Positions 17,194 through 25,938 are shown, numbered from the stretch's first letter. The stretch: 64,000 bases of DNA from G963665405 sp963665405 (GCA_963665405.2 CAXXUH010000004.1:1054001-1118000); one strand, 5' to 3'. Notes: generated by a model not told the origin, from the letters alone. Numbers and translations are program-made.

Positions 17194-18061
17194 CCACCGC
17201 CAGGTCGTGATAACCGGAGCGAGCTCCGGGATAGGCGCCGCTCTCACCAGGGCTCTGGCCCAGGAGGGGCTGGACGTCTACGCGTGCGCTCGCCGTGCCG
17301 AACGGTTGAACGAGGTGACGGAGAACAACTCCGTGGCCTTCGGCTACCGGTGCGACGTTTCGGACGAGGAACAGGTGGAGGAGTTCGTGGCCCGGGTTGC
17401 GGAGAGGACTTCAACCGTCGACGTGCTGATCAACTGCGCCGGAGGCTTCGGGGCCATCGGCTCGGTGATGCAGACGGACAGCCGCCAATGGCTGCACACG
17501 CTCGAGGTGAACCTGTATGGCACCTACCTGATGGTCAAGCACCTCGTCCCACTGATGAGAAGCGAGCGAAGCCCCAGCATCGTCAACTTCTCCGGGGGCG
17601 GCGCCTTCAATCCGCTGCCTCACTACAGCGCCTACGCCGTATCCAAATCGGCCGTAGTTCGTCTCACCGAGACGCTGGCGGTCGAGCTGGCACCGATGGG
17701 GATTCGCGTGAACGCGGTGGCACCGGGCTTCGTGGACACAGAAATCCACCTTCAGACGTTGGCGGCAGGTCCCGAGAAGGTGGCCGACCGGGCGTACCAG
17801 GAGACGCAGCGTAAGCTAACCGACGGGTCGGGCGTCCCCATCGATCTCGTGGTCGACTGTGTGCGATTTCTTATGTCGGAAGAGGCGAAGGGTCTGAGCG
17901 GCAAGACAATCAGCGCTAGCTTCGACCCATGGCGCACGGCCGAGCTCGCGGCGTCGATCCCCCGTATCAACGACTCCGATCTCTACACGATGCAGAGGAT
18001 CAACCTGGTGCACCTGCCACAGGACCCGCTGCGCGCCGACCTGGAGACGGCTCCGAAGTGA
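17177..18061 (+). CDS. Short-chain dehydrogenase/reductase
   Basis: A 294-aa classical SDR: TGASSGIG at about 13-20, the NAG-type segment INCAGGFGAIG, catalytic Ser in NFSGGGAF, and YSAYAVSKSAV as YxxxK, then AVAPGFVDTEIH. It would oxidise or reduce a sugar hydroxyl/keto group. GTG 17177 overlaps the previous gene by 17 nt; TTG 17186 is another start. The C-terminal extension after the usual SDR fold (SFDPWRTAELAASIPRIN onward) is about 35 residues. Next to a SIS isomerase and transaldolase it likely works on a free sugar or sugar phosphate. Confidence 0.86.
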   Translation: MSHLSDHRQVVITGASSGIGAALTRALAQEGLDVYACARRAERLNEVTENNSVAFGYRCDVSDEEQVEEFVARVAERTSTVDVLINCAGGFGAIGSVMQTDSRQWLHTLEVNLYGTYLMVKHLVPLMRSERSPSIVNFSGGGAFNPLPHYSAYAVSKSAVVRLTETLAVELAPMGIRVNAVAPGFVDTEIHLQTLAAGPEKVADRAYQETQRKLTDGSGVPIDLVVDCVRFLMSEEAKGLSGKTISASFDPWRTAELAASIPRINDSDLYTMQRINLVHLPQDPLRADLETAPK

Positions 18062-18645
18062 CCGGGCTGGCCGTCAGCACCTACGTCGATCGCTTCCTGC
18101 ATGAGACCGAGGCCGTTCTGGCCTCGCTCGACCGGCGGACGCTGGGCGACATGATCGGTCGTCTGAGCGCGCTGCGGGCCCTGGGCGGGCGGCTGTTCCT
18201 GCTTGGAGTGGGCGGGAGCGCGGCGAACGCCTCTCACGCCGTGAACGACTTCCGGAAGATCGCCGGGATCGAAGCGTACGCTCCCACCGATAATGTGAGC
18301 GAGCTGACCGCCCGAATCAACGACGACGGTTGGGATACCAGCTTCGCCGAGTGGCTGCGCGGATCGCGGCTGAGCAGTAGAGACATGGTGATGGTACTGT
18401 CCGTGGGCGGCGGCTCAGAGGCAACGTCGGCGAACATCGTTCGCGCGGTGGACTTCGCCAAGGCCGAGGGAGCCCAGGTCCTGGGCATCGTGAGCCGAGA
18501 CGGCGGTCATACGTCTCGGGTGGCGGATTCCTGCCTCCTGATTCCTCCCCAGTCGGCCGATACCGTCACTCCGCTGGCTGAATCGTTCCAGGCGCTGGTC
18601 TGGCATCTACTCGCGACGGCCCTAGAGAAAGAGGTGACACAGTGA
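18058..18645 (+). CDS. SIS-domain sugar isomerase, GmhA-like
   Basis: A 195-aa single SIS domain. The sugar-phosphate binding loops GVGGSAANASHAV (near 50) and VLSVGGGSEAT are visible, with the DFRKIAGIEAY segment between them that is typical of phosphoheptose isomerase-like proteins. It would interconvert a ketose phosphate and an aldose phosphate. GTG 18058 overlaps the SDR stop, and its own TGA overlaps the transaldolase GTG. A paired SIS and transaldolase suggests that a C7 or C6 ketose phosphate is made and isomerised here. Confidence 0.84.
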   Translation: MTGLAVSTYVDRFLHETEAVLASLDRRTLGDMIGRLSALRALGGRLFLLGVGGSAANASHAVNDFRKIAGIEAYAPTDNVSELTARINDDGWDTSFAEWLRGSRLSSRDMVMVLSVGGGSEATSANIVRAVDFAKAEGAQVLGIVSRDGGHTSRVADSCLLIPPQSADTVTPLAESFQALVWHLLATALEKEVTQ

Positions 18646-19457
18646 AGGTGTTCATCGACACGGCTGATGTCCAGGAGATCGAGAAGTACCTCGACTGGGG
18701 CATCTGTGACGGGGTAACCACCAACCCCACGGTAAACGCGCAGAACCGCGTGCGCAGCTTCGACGACATGCGGCGGCGCTCGATAGAGATCGCCCGTCTG
18801 ATAGCGCCGCGCCCCCTGAGCGTCGAGGTCAGTACCGACTGGGCGGAGGACATGGTCAAGGAGGCGCACGAGTACTCCTCCTGGGCCGACAACATCAACG
18901 TCAAGATCACCATCACGACCCGGGACGGCGAATCGTGCCTGCCGATAATCCACCGGCTCTACCGCGACGGGATCGACGTCAACGTGACGGCCATGATGAC
19001 CGCCAACCAGGCGATCCTGGCGGCCAAGGCCGGTGCCACTTACGTCAGCCTGTTCGGAGGGCGGATCGACGACGAAGGCGGGGATGCGACGACGGTCGTC
19101 CGGCAGGTCCGGAATTGGCTGGACCGTTGGCCGGACGCGTGTCCCGGTCATGCCGAGATCCTCGTCGGCTCCTCCCGCACCACTAAGAACATCGCGGACT
19201 GGGCCGACGCCGGAGCGCACATCCTGACGGTCACGCCGGCCGTTCTGTCGAAGATTCTCGTAAACGCCCCAAGGAGACCGTCGCCCAGTTTCTTGATGAC
19301 TCCGTCAAGGCACTGGAGAGCATGGCCCGTCGGCGAACCAAGGAGACCGTCGCCCAGTTTCTTGATGACTCCGTCAAGGCACTGGAGAGCATGGCCCGTT
19401 AGGGCCGATGCGCGCGCCGCAGACAACAAGCGATGCAGATCAAAGACAAGACGATAG
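18642..19457 (+). CDS. Transaldolase/fructose-6-phosphate aldolase-like protein with C-terminal frameshift
   Basis: Residues 1-209 are a good small transaldolase (MKVFIDTADVQEIEKYL, GVTTNPTVN, Schiff-base Lys at about 88 in NINVKITIT, ILVGSSRTTKNI). After LVNAP the reading frame turns into low-similarity Arg/Pro-rich sequence to 19457. In the +2 frame the missing C terminus is intact (KETVAQFLDDSVKALESMAR) and is present twice before a TAG at 19400-19402. So a 1-nt loss (or 2-nt gain) near 19260-19270 breaks the natural end, and a 69-bp tandem duplication follows. The barrel core is complete, so activity may survive. The literal frame overlaps the next gene by 25 nt. Confidence 0.8.
   Translation: MKVFIDTADVQEIEKYLDWGICDGVTTNPTVNAQNRVRSFDDMRRRSIEIARLIAPRPLSVEVSTDWAEDMVKEAHEYSSWADNINVKITITTRDGESCLPIIHRLYRDGIDVNVTAMMTANQAILAAKAGATYVSLFGGRIDDEGGDATTVVRQVRNWLDRWPDACPGHAEILVGSSRTTKNIADWADAGAHILTVTPAVLSKILVNAPRRPSPSFLMTPSRHWRAWPVGEPRRPSPSFLMTPSRHWRAWPVRADARAADNKRCRSKTRR
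19269..19330 (+). repeat. Tandem duplication, copy 1, in transaldolase 3' end
   Basis: A 62-bp block beginning CCAAGGAGACCGTCGCCCAG and ending ATGGCCCGT, repeated exactly at 19338-19399. The period is 69 bp (23 codons), so it keeps frame in the +2 reading of the transaldolase tail. The exact identity indicates a recent slip or unequal exchange. Confidence 0.95.
19338..19399 (+). repeat. Tandem duplication, copy 2, in transaldolase 3' end
   Basis: Second exact copy of the 62-bp block at 19269-19330. It is followed directly by a TAG that would end the frame-corrected transaldolase. The seven spacer bases between copies (CGGCGAA) have no counterpart match before copy 1 except the adjacent CC. 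Confidence 0.95.
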
Positions 19458-20473
19458 GCAACGGCGCCCCCTGCTTCATAATCGCCGAGGCCGGCGTCAA
19501 CCACAACGGCGATGTGAAGGCCGCCGAGCGCCTGGTGGACGTGGCGGCAGAGGCCGGAGCCGACGCCGTCAAGTTCCAGATGTTCAAGGCGGACCTGCTG
19601 GCGGCCCCGCAGGCCGGCAAGGCCGAGTACCAGGCCAACGCTACCGGCGCCGCGGAGTCCCAGGTGGAGATGCTGCGCAAGCTGGAGCTACCCCCCGAAG
19701 CCTTCAAAGACCTTCAGAGCCGGTGCGCGGACCGTGGCATCATCTTCATCTCGTCCGTCTTCGACCACGAGAGCGTCGAGGTCCTCGACCGGCAGAACGT
19801 TCCAGCCTTCAAGATCGCGTCAGGGGAGGCGACGAACCTGGCACTGGTGCGTCACATCGCGGAGAAGGGCAGGCCGATCATCCTCTCGACGGGCATGTGC
19901 TACCTCAGTGACGTCGAGAGCTCCGTTCGAGCCATTCAGGAGACCGGGAATCGACAGCTGGCCCTGCTTCACTGCCTGACCGACTACCCGGCCTCGCCTG
20001 CCGAAGTCAACCTCCGGGCTATGGAGACGATGGCCAGGGCCTTCAATCTGCCCGTGGGGTTCTCCGACCACACGCAGGGCTTCGAGGTCTCCCTTGCGGC
20101 GGTCGCGCTTGGGGCGGCCGTGATAGAGAAGCACTTCACGCTCGATCACGAGCTGGCTGGTCCCGATCATAGAGCGTCCATGGAGCCGGGCGAGCTGGAG
20201 GCTCTGGTCAAAGGGATACGTATCGTCGAGCAGGCGTTTGGTGACGGTGTGAAACGGCCGATGGAGTCGGAGCTGACCACCCGCACCCTGGTACGAAAGA
20301 GCATCCACATGCGCCGTGCCGTCGAGGCCGGAGCCGTATTGGAGGCGGACCAGCTCATCAACCTGCGTCCCGAGGGCGGCATACCCGTCGACCAGTGGGA
20401 CATGGTCGTGGGACGGCGGGCGAAGCGGGCGCTTCCTGCCGGTGCCCCGGTGGCGTGGAACGACATCGAATGA
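19433..20473 (+). CDS. neuB: N-acetylneuraminate/legionaminate synthase with SAF domain
   Basis: A 346-aa NeuB-family enzyme, which condenses phosphoenolpyruvate with an N-acyl hexosamine to make a nine-carbon ulosonic acid. The TIM barrel contains AEAGVNHNGD (18-27), DAVKFQMFK, FKIASGEATN, LSTGMCYL, LLHCLTDYPA and VIEKHFTLD; the C-terminal ~60 residues form the antifreeze-like SAF domain (RKSIHMRRAVEAG...PEGGIP). It heads a cluster in the Campylobacter legionaminate gene order, so legionaminic acid synthase (LegI) is the best reading. Its stop overlaps neuC by ATGA. Confidence 0.93.
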   Translation: MQIKDKTIGNGAPCFIIAEAGVNHNGDVKAAERLVDVAAEAGADAVKFQMFKADLLAAPQAGKAEYQANATGAAESQVEMLRKLELPPEAFKDLQSRCADRGIIFISSVFDHESVEVLDRQNVPAFKIASGEATNLALVRHIAEKGRPIILSTGMCYLSDVESSVRAIQETGNRQLALLHCLTDYPASPAEVNLRAMETMARAFNLPVGFSDHTQGFEVSLAAVALGAAVIEKHFTLDHELAGPDHRASMEPGELEALVKGIRIVEQAFGDGVKRPMESELTTRTLVRKSIHMRRAVEAGAVLEADQLINLRPEGGIPVDQWDMVVGRRAKRALPAGAPVAWNDIE

Positions 20474-21648
20474 GAACCGTTGGCGCGGTCACGGCCGCGC
20501 GGTCCGACTTCGGAATCTACCGGCCCATACTCCGGCGCATCCAGAGCGACCCCGATCTGGACCTATCTCTGATCGTCACCGGGACGCACCTGTCGGCCCG
20601 GTTCGGGATGACGGTCCAGGCGATCGAAGAAGAAGGGTTCTTCGTCCACGAGCGCGTGGACATTCTGGAACCCTCCGACGCTCCCGACGGCATCTCGCGG
20701 TCCATCGGCCGGGGGGTGATCGGGTTCGCCGAGGTCTATGGGAGGAGCAGGCCGGATATTCTTCTGATAGTCGGGGACCGGTACGAGATGCTTGCCGCGG
20801 TGGTGGCGAGCCTGCCGTTCAAGATCCCCGTCGCCCACGTGCACGGCGGCGAGTCGACCGAAGGGGCGATAGACGAGGCCATCCGACACAGCATCACCAA
20901 GATGGCCCACCTCCATTTCGCGTCGACCGACGAGTATGCCCGCCGCATCGTGCAGATGGGCGAGGAGCCGTGGCGCGTGACGACCAGCGGAGCGCCCGGT
21001 CTCGACAATCTCTACGAGCTGCAGCTCATGACACTGGAGGAGATCGAGGAGGAGTACTCCATCAGAATCGAATCGCCTCCGTTGCTGGTGACCTATCATC
21101 CGGTGACGCTGGAGTACGAGCGGACCGACGACCAGATGGCCGAGCTACTGTCGGCCCTGGACGACACCGGGCTGCCGATCGTGTTCACGTATCCCAACGC
21201 CGACACCGGCAACTCGGTGATAGCCGGAATGATCGAAGCCTTCGTCGCCCGATCTCCCACAGCCTCACTCGTCGTGAGCCTGGGAACCCGTGGCTACTTC
21301 TCTCTGATGTCCCACGCGCTGGCGATGGTCGGCAACTCCTCGAGCGGCATCATCGAGGCCGCTTCCTTCAGGCTTCCGGTGGTCAACGTGGGCAGCCGGC
21401 AGGCCGGAAGACTTCGGGGAGCGAACGTCATAGACGTTGGGTGCGAGCGGGGAGCCATTCTGGACGGGGTGAGGCGCGCGACCTCCCCGGAGTTCAAGGA
21501 ATCCCTGGCGGATACGGTCAATCTCTACGGAGACGGTGGCGCCGCCGAGCGGATCGTGGACCGGCTCAGGTCGGAGAGCTTCGACGACCGCCTGCTGGTG
21601 AAGCGCTTCCACGATCTTGAGAGGATACCGGCGGCCAGCCTGCCGTGA
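20470..21648 (+). CDS. neuC: UDP-sugar/GDP-sugar 2-epimerase, hydrolysing (NeuC/LegG)
   Basis: A 392-aa hydrolysing 2-epimerase of the GT-B fold. It starts VGAVTAARSDFGIYRPIL, has TGTHLSARFG, LIVGDRYEMLAA, VAHVHGGE, AIRHSITKMAHLHF, VTYHPVTLEYE and GNSSSGIIEAASF, all hallmarks of NeuC/LegG rather than WecB. It releases the nucleotide and produces the free 2-epimer used by the synthase just upstream. ATG 20470 overlaps the neuB stop. In legionaminate synthesis the substrate would be GDP- or UDP-2,4-diacetamido-trideoxy-glucose. Confidence 0.92.
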   Translation: MRTVGAVTAARSDFGIYRPILRRIQSDPDLDLSLIVTGTHLSARFGMTVQAIEEEGFFVHERVDILEPSDAPDGISRSIGRGVIGFAEVYGRSRPDILLIVGDRYEMLAAVVASLPFKIPVAHVHGGESTEGAIDEAIRHSITKMAHLHFASTDEYARRIVQMGEEPWRVTTSGAPGLDNLYELQLMTLEEIEEEYSIRIESPPLLVTYHPVTLEYERTDDQMAELLSALDDTGLPIVFTYPNADTGNSVIAGMIEAFVARSPTASLVVSLGTRGYFSLMSHALAMVGNSSSGIIEAASFRLPVVNVGSRQAGRLRGANVIDVGCERGAILDGVRRATSPEFKESLADTVNLYGDGGAAERIVDRLRSESFDDRLLVKRFHDLERIPAASLP

Positions 21649-22301
21649 AGCGAGTCGTGGGCATCGGAGCCGGGGGACACTCCAGGGTCGTGATCGACAT
21701 CCTGCGGCTGAACGGAGGGTACGAAGTGGTAGGGCTGCTGGACCGCGAGTCCGGCCTCTGGGGGTCGTACGTGTTGGATGTCCCCGTGCTTGGGGATGAC
21801 GATCTGCTGCCGAAACTGCGCGGTGAGGCCGTGACCCACGCCTTCATCGGAGTGGGAGGAGTCGGCGACACAGAACCCCGGCGCAGGCTATATGAGATGG
21901 CGAGCGAGCACGGCTTCGAGATGGTCTGCGCAATTCACCCCAGGGCGACTGTCGCGGCCTCGGCCGTCCTGGGCAGTGGACCGACCGTGATGGCCAACGC
22001 CGTGATCAACCCCGAGGCCCGTCTGGGGGACAACGTCGTCGTCAACACGAGTGCTATCGTCGAGCACGGGTGCATCATCGAGGACCACGCGCACATCGCG
22101 ACCGGCGCGCATCTTGGTGGCGACGTCCGGGTCGGGAGCGGGTCCCACATCGGGATAGGCGCCTCCGTCCGTCAGGAGGTCAGCGTCGGCCGGGGCGCCG
22201 TCGTAGGGGCGGGTGCCGCCGTCGTGAGCGACGTGCCCGACTTCGCGGTCGTCGCCGGTGTGCCGGCCCGGCCTTTGAAGGTGGCAACACCCGATGGCTG
22301 A
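21645..22301 (+). CDS. NeuD/PglD-type sugar O- or N-acetyltransferase
   Basis: A 218-aa protein with the NeuD/PglD arrangement: an N-terminal Rossmann-like sugar-binding part (VVGIGAGGHSRVVIDIL) and a C-terminal left-handed beta-helix of hexapeptide repeats (ATVAASAVLGSGPTVMANAV, VVNTSAIVEHGCIIEDHAHI and GIGASVRQEVSVG). The His in EHGCIIED fits the general base. In this cluster it most likely acetylates the 4-amino group made by LegC (the LegH step). GTG 21645 overlaps the neuC stop, and the next gene starts 8 nt before its end. Confidence 0.88.
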   Translation: MKRVVGIGAGGHSRVVIDILRLNGGYEVVGLLDRESGLWGSYVLDVPVLGDDDLLPKLRGEAVTHAFIGVGGVGDTEPRRRLYEMASEHGFEMVCAIHPRATVAASAVLGSGPTVMANAVINPEARLGDNVVVNTSAIVEHGCIIEDHAHIATGAHLGGDVRVGSGSHIGIGASVRQEVSVGRGAVVGAGAAVVSDVPDFAVVAGVPARPLKVATPDG

Positions 22302-23358
22302 GCTGGGACGTTTTCTGGCTCCGCGCGGCACGAGCATCCGCGAGGTGATGGTCAGGATCGGCGGCGCTCAGGGCATCGCGCTCGTCGTCGACGAAGATCG
22401 TCGGCTCCTGGGCACCGTGACCGACGGCGACATCCGCAGGGCCATCCTGGCGGGAGCCGACCTGGACAGACCGGTCGAGATGCTGCTCGAAGGAAGGCCG
22501 CCGGGCTACACCGAGCCGCTCACCGCCGGCGTCGGCACCCCCGACGCCCGACTGCTCCAGCTGATGGCCGACAGCGGCCTGCGCCACATCCCGCTCGTCA
22601 ATGAGACGGGACAGGTGGAGGACATCGCGGTCCTGGGGGACCTGCTCCGAGACTACGAATCACCCATCACCGCGGTCATCATGGCCGGTGGCTATGGCAC
22701 GCGGCTGCGTCCTCTGACGGAGAACGTTCCCAAGCCGATGCTCCCGGTCGGTGACAAGCCGCTCCTGGAGCACACCATCGGACAGCTGCATGGCGCTGGA
22801 ATCCGAAGGCTTAACATTACGACCCACTACAAGGGGAACGTTATCGAGGAGCATTTCGGCGACGGGAGCGAGTTCGGGGTTTCGATCCAGTACGTGGACG
22901 AGGAGCGGCCGCTGGGAACGGCGGGGGCTATCGGCCTGATGGAGAGGTCAGACGAGCCGGTGCTGGTCATCAACGGAGATATCGTTACGAAGGTGGATCT
23001 TCAGGCCATGGTGGACTTCCACCGTGAGAACCGGGCCGCGATGACCGTCGCGGTCAGGTCGCACGAGTTCCGCGTCCCGTACGGGCTGGTCGAGACGCGC
23101 GGAGTCGAGATCACGGCCGTCTCCGAGAAGCCCGTTCTGCGGTCCTTCATAATCGCCGGGATCTATCTTCTGGGACCGGAGGTCCGCGGCTACATTCCCG
23201 CGGGCGAGCCATGCGACATGTCGGACCTGATCGAGTTGCTGCTTGGGGCCGGCCAGCCGGTCGTGAGCTTCCCGGTCCACGAGTACTGGATGGACATAGG
23301 GCGTCCCGAGGACTACAGCCGCGCCCAGGCGGACGCCAACGGAGACGGCGGCCTGTGA
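22294..23358 (+). CDS. ptmE: CBS-domain sugar-phosphate nucleotidyltransferase (PtmE-like)
   Basis: A 354-aa protein with a CBS pair in the first ~120 residues (ALVVDEDRRLLGTVTDGDIRRAI, then HIPLVNETGQ) and an NDP-sugar pyrophosphorylase domain from about 128 (VIMAGGYGTRLRPLTENVPK in part, GTAGAIGLMER, VLVINGDIVTKVD, YWMDIGRPEDY). This architecture is that of Campylobacter PtmE, the glucosamine-1-phosphate guanylyltransferase that makes the GDP-linked precursor of legionaminic acid. Presence of the CBS pair suggests control by adenine nucleotides. It overlaps its neighbours at both ends. Confidence 0.88.
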   Translation: MAELGRFLAPRGTSIREVMVRIGGAQGIALVVDEDRRLLGTVTDGDIRRAILAGADLDRPVEMLLEGRPPGYTEPLTAGVGTPDARLLQLMADSGLRHIPLVNETGQVEDIAVLGDLLRDYESPITAVIMAGGYGTRLRPLTENVPKPMLPVGDKPLLEHTIGQLHGAGIRRLNITTHYKGNVIEEHFGDGSEFGVSIQYVDEERPLGTAGAIGLMERSDEPVLVINGDIVTKVDLQAMVDFHRENRAAMTVAVRSHEFRVPYGLVETRGVEITAVSEKPVLRSFIIAGIYLLGPEVRGYIPAGEPCDMSDLIELLLGAGQPVVSFPVHEYWMDIGRPEDYSRAQADANGDGGL

Positions 23359-24386
23359 GACGCAGCGCCGGCGCCAGCGCGATGCCGGAGGCGCGGTCGA
23401 AGCCCGTTCATGTGGCGGTCGTCGGGACAGGCAGCGCCGGGATGAGGCACCTGGCGGCGCTTGGCGGGACGGAGGCGGCAAAGCCTGTCGCCATCCCGAG
23501 ACACCCCGAGCGGATCGGCCGGCTGCGGGACGCGGGCCACTCGACCGCCACCGACCTGGACGACGCGGTCGGGCAGGGGGCCACGATGTGCGTCATCGCC
23601 ACCGGGACGGGCATGCACGCTGAGGACGGCCTCGCGGCGATCGAGCGCGGCCTCGACGTGCTGGTGGAGAAGCCGCTGGCGGTGAGCGCGGCCGAGGCAG
23701 CCCCCATGATCGAGCGAGCCAGGACGACGGGGCGCAAGGTCTTCGTCGCGAACGTGCTGCGCTTCTCCGAATCGTTGAACGCCTTTCGCGATCTGCTGCC
23801 AAGGGTCGGACGGGTCCACTCGGTACACCTCGAGAGTCACTCGTACTTGCCGGACTGGCGGCCGGACCGCCCGTACCGCGACTCGTACTCCGCTCGGCCG
23901 CGGGAGGGCGGAGTCCTCCTGGACCAGATCCACGAGGTCGACACCGCCGGACGGCTGTACGGGTGGCCGGTCGCGATGAGGGCGACGCTGAGGAACCTGG
24001 GCCGCCTCGGCATCGAGGCCGAAGAGGTCGCCGAGCTCTCCTGGATCACGGCCACCGGATACCTGGTCTCGATCAGCCTGGACTATCTCACCAGACCCGC
24101 CACCAGGCGAATGAGGGCGCGCGGCGAACGCGGAACGATCGAGTGGGACGGGATCGCCGGGACGGTCGGCCTGTCGGTCGCCGGAGAGCCGGGCGAGACT
24201 CTGAGAGCTTCGGAGACCATCGACGAGATGTTCCTGGCGCAGGCGCGAGCCTTCGTCAACGCCGGCGCCGGGACGGTCGACACCCGCCTCTCGACCGGCG
24301 ATGACGGCATCAAGGCGCTGGCCGCGTGTGACGCCGCGCGGCGTTCCTCGGAGAGCGGAGGCGAAGCGGAGGTGAGATACCTGTGA
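23355..24386 (+). CDS. Gfo/Idh/MocA-family oxidoreductase (PtmF-like position)
   Basis: A 343-aa oxidoreductase with a Rossmann start (VAVVGTGSAGMRHLAALGG), the EKP motif in LDVLVEKPLAV, and LDQIHEVDTAGRLYG as the His-containing active-site segment. It sits between ptmE-like and ptmB-like genes, as ptmF does in Campylobacter, where PtmA and PtmF have been tied to supplying the amino-sugar precursor of legionaminic acid. GTG 23355 overlaps the previous stop; ATG 23382 would give a tighter N terminus. Naming it PtmF rests on position and family, not on a detailed match. Confidence 0.83.
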   Translation: MRRSAGASAMPEARSKPVHVAVVGTGSAGMRHLAALGGTEAAKPVAIPRHPERIGRLRDAGHSTATDLDDAVGQGATMCVIATGTGMHAEDGLAAIERGLDVLVEKPLAVSAAEAAPMIERARTTGRKVFVANVLRFSESLNAFRDLLPRVGRVHSVHLESHSYLPDWRPDRPYRDSYSARPREGGVLLDQIHEVDTAGRLYGWPVAMRATLRNLGRLGIEAEEVAELSWITATGYLVSISLDYLTRPATRRMRARGERGTIEWDGIAGTVGLSVAGEPGETLRASETIDEMFLAQARAFVNAGAGTVDTRLSTGDDGIKALAACDAARRSSESGGEAEVRYL

Positions 24387-25129
24387 GCGCCGATTCGAAG
24401 GTGCTCGCGGTCATCCCCGCCCGCGGTGGATCCAGGGGCCTGGAGGGCAAGAACGTCCGCTCGTTCCTCGGGATACCGCTGATCGCACACACGATTCTGT
24501 TTGCCAGGATGTGCCCCGAGATCGACCGGTGCGTCGTGTCCACCGACTCGACGGAGATCGCCGGCCTCGCCAGAGAGTTCGACGCCGACGTCCCGTTCAT
24601 GAGGCCGACCGAGCTCGCGCGGGACGACACACCCATCTGGCCCGTACTGCGGCACGCGTTGGAAGAGGTCGAGCACGAGGACGGCGTCCGCTACGACATG
24701 CTGGTGCTGCTCGATCCGACGTCGCCGGGTAGACACCCGTCGGACATGACGGGCGCACTGAACCTCCTTCGCGAGCACCCGGACGCCGATGGCGTATGGA
24801 GCGTGTCGAAACCCGACTTCAATCCGCGCTGGGTCTGCGTCGTCGAGCGCCGCGGCTGGATGGCCGACCTGGTCGAGGGAGCGAGCGGGAACGAGAATCG
24901 GCAGCAGGTGGCGCCGACCTATCGGATCAACGGCGCGCTCTACATCTGGCGAACGGACTTTGCCAGGAAGCACGAGCTCTCGTGGCGCGCCAGGGGCAGG
25001 AACCTGATGTATGAGATTCCCGAGAGCCGGGCGATGTCGCTCGACACTCTTGAGGAGTTCGAGCGGGCTCAGCTGCTGGCCAGGAACGGCTTCTTTTCAC
25101 TCCCGTGGCTGAGCGAGGTCGAAGCCTGA
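24383..25129 (+). CDS. ptmB: CMP-ulosonic acid cytidylyltransferase (NeuA/PtmB/LegF)
   Basis: A 248-aa CMP-sialic-acid-synthetase family enzyme. VIPARGGSRGLEGKNV (residues 9-24) holds the nucleotide-binding Arg and Lys; VVSTDSTEIA, LVLLDPTSPGRHPSD and INGALYIW are also typical. It activates the finished ulosonic acid as CMP-sugar before transfer. GTG 24383 overlaps the upstream stop. The gene order places it as PtmB/LegF of the legionaminate pathway. Confidence 0.92.
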   Translation: MSADSKVLAVIPARGGSRGLEGKNVRSFLGIPLIAHTILFARMCPEIDRCVVSTDSTEIAGLAREFDADVPFMRPTELARDDTPIWPVLRHALEEVEHEDGVRYDMLVLLDPTSPGRHPSDMTGALNLLREHPDADGVWSVSKPDFNPRWVCVVERRGWMADLVEGASGNENRQQVAPTYRINGALYIWRTDFARKHELSWRARGRNLMYEIPESRAMSLDTLEEFERAQLLARNGFFSLPWLSEVEA

Positions 25130-25131
25130 AA

Positions 25132-25938
25132 ATGCGGACCCTGAGCCAGTCCATGGACCTATCCGGGCGACACGCACTCGTGACCGGGGGCGCCGGACAC
25201 ATTGGTCTGGCCGTCGGCGAGGCGCTCGTGGAGATGGGGGCCGCGGTTGCCGTCGTGGACCTGGACGAGGCGGCGTGCCAGGAGCGCGCCGCGACCCTGT
25301 CGCGCGGTCAGGACCGCGGCGCGGCGGTCGCCCTGGCTTGTGACCTCCGAGATCTCGATGCGTCACACGAGCTGGTTCACCGGGCGACACGGGAGATGGG
25401 TGGGCTGGACATCCTGGTCCACTGTGCCGCGCACGTCGGCGACGCGGAGCTTCCGGGATGGAACCTCGGGTTCGAGGGTCAGACCGCGGAGGCGTTCGAG
25501 GGGGCCATGCGGCTCGAGCTGACGTCCATCTTCGTGATCGCTCAGGAGGCCAGGAAGGCTCTGGCGGCGTCGGGGCACGGCTCGGTGATCCTGTTAGGCT
25601 CGATATACGGGGTGGTCGGCCCGATGCCCAGTCTGTACAAGGGGACACACATGGCCAATCCCGTAGCCTACGGTGTGTCCAAGGGAGGGGTCCTCCAGAT
25701 GACCAGGTACCTCGCGATCGAGCTGGCGCCGGATGTGCGCGTCAACGCGATCTCGCCGGGAGGGGTATGGCGTGACCAGCCCGAGGTGTTCCAGCAGCGC
25801 TACGCGTCCAACACGCCGCTCGGCCGAATGGCGACGGAGGAGGACCTCAAGGGTGCGGTCGCATACCTCGCCAGCGATCTGTCGTCGTACGTTACGGGGC
25901 ACAATCTCGTCGTGGACGGGGGATGGACGGCGTGGTAG
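25132..25938 (+). CDS. ptmA: Short-chain dehydrogenase (PtmA-like)
   Basis: A 268-aa classical SDR: LVTGGAGHIGLAVGEAL, LACDLRD, ILLGSIYG with the catalytic Ser, and YGVSKGGVLQMTRYLA as YxxxK. The tail VRVNAISPGGVWRDQPEVF and NLVVDGGWTAW matches the PtmA branch. It is clearly paralogous to the SDR at 39532-40383, which shares nearly the same C-terminal pattern. ATG 25132 lies two bases after the ptmB stop. Campylobacter PtmA works with PtmF in the sugar-precursor steps; the same is inferred here. Confidence 0.87.
   Translation: MRTLSQSMDLSGRHALVTGGAGHIGLAVGEALVEMGAAVAVVDLDEAACQERAATLSRGQDRGAAVALACDLRDLDASHELVHRATREMGGLDILVHCAAHVGDAELPGWNLGFEGQTAEAFEGAMRLELTSIFVIAQEARKALAASGHGSVILLGSIYGVVGPMPSLYKGTHMANPVAYGVSKGGVLQMTRYLAIELAPDVRVNAISPGGVWRDQPEVFQQRYASNTPLGRMATEEDLKGAVAYLASDLSSYVTGHNLVVDGGWTAW

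Noticed and set aside
19269..19399. Short repeats as a CRISPR array
   Set aside because: Only two adjacent copies with a 7-nt spacer inside a gene; explained by tandem duplication.
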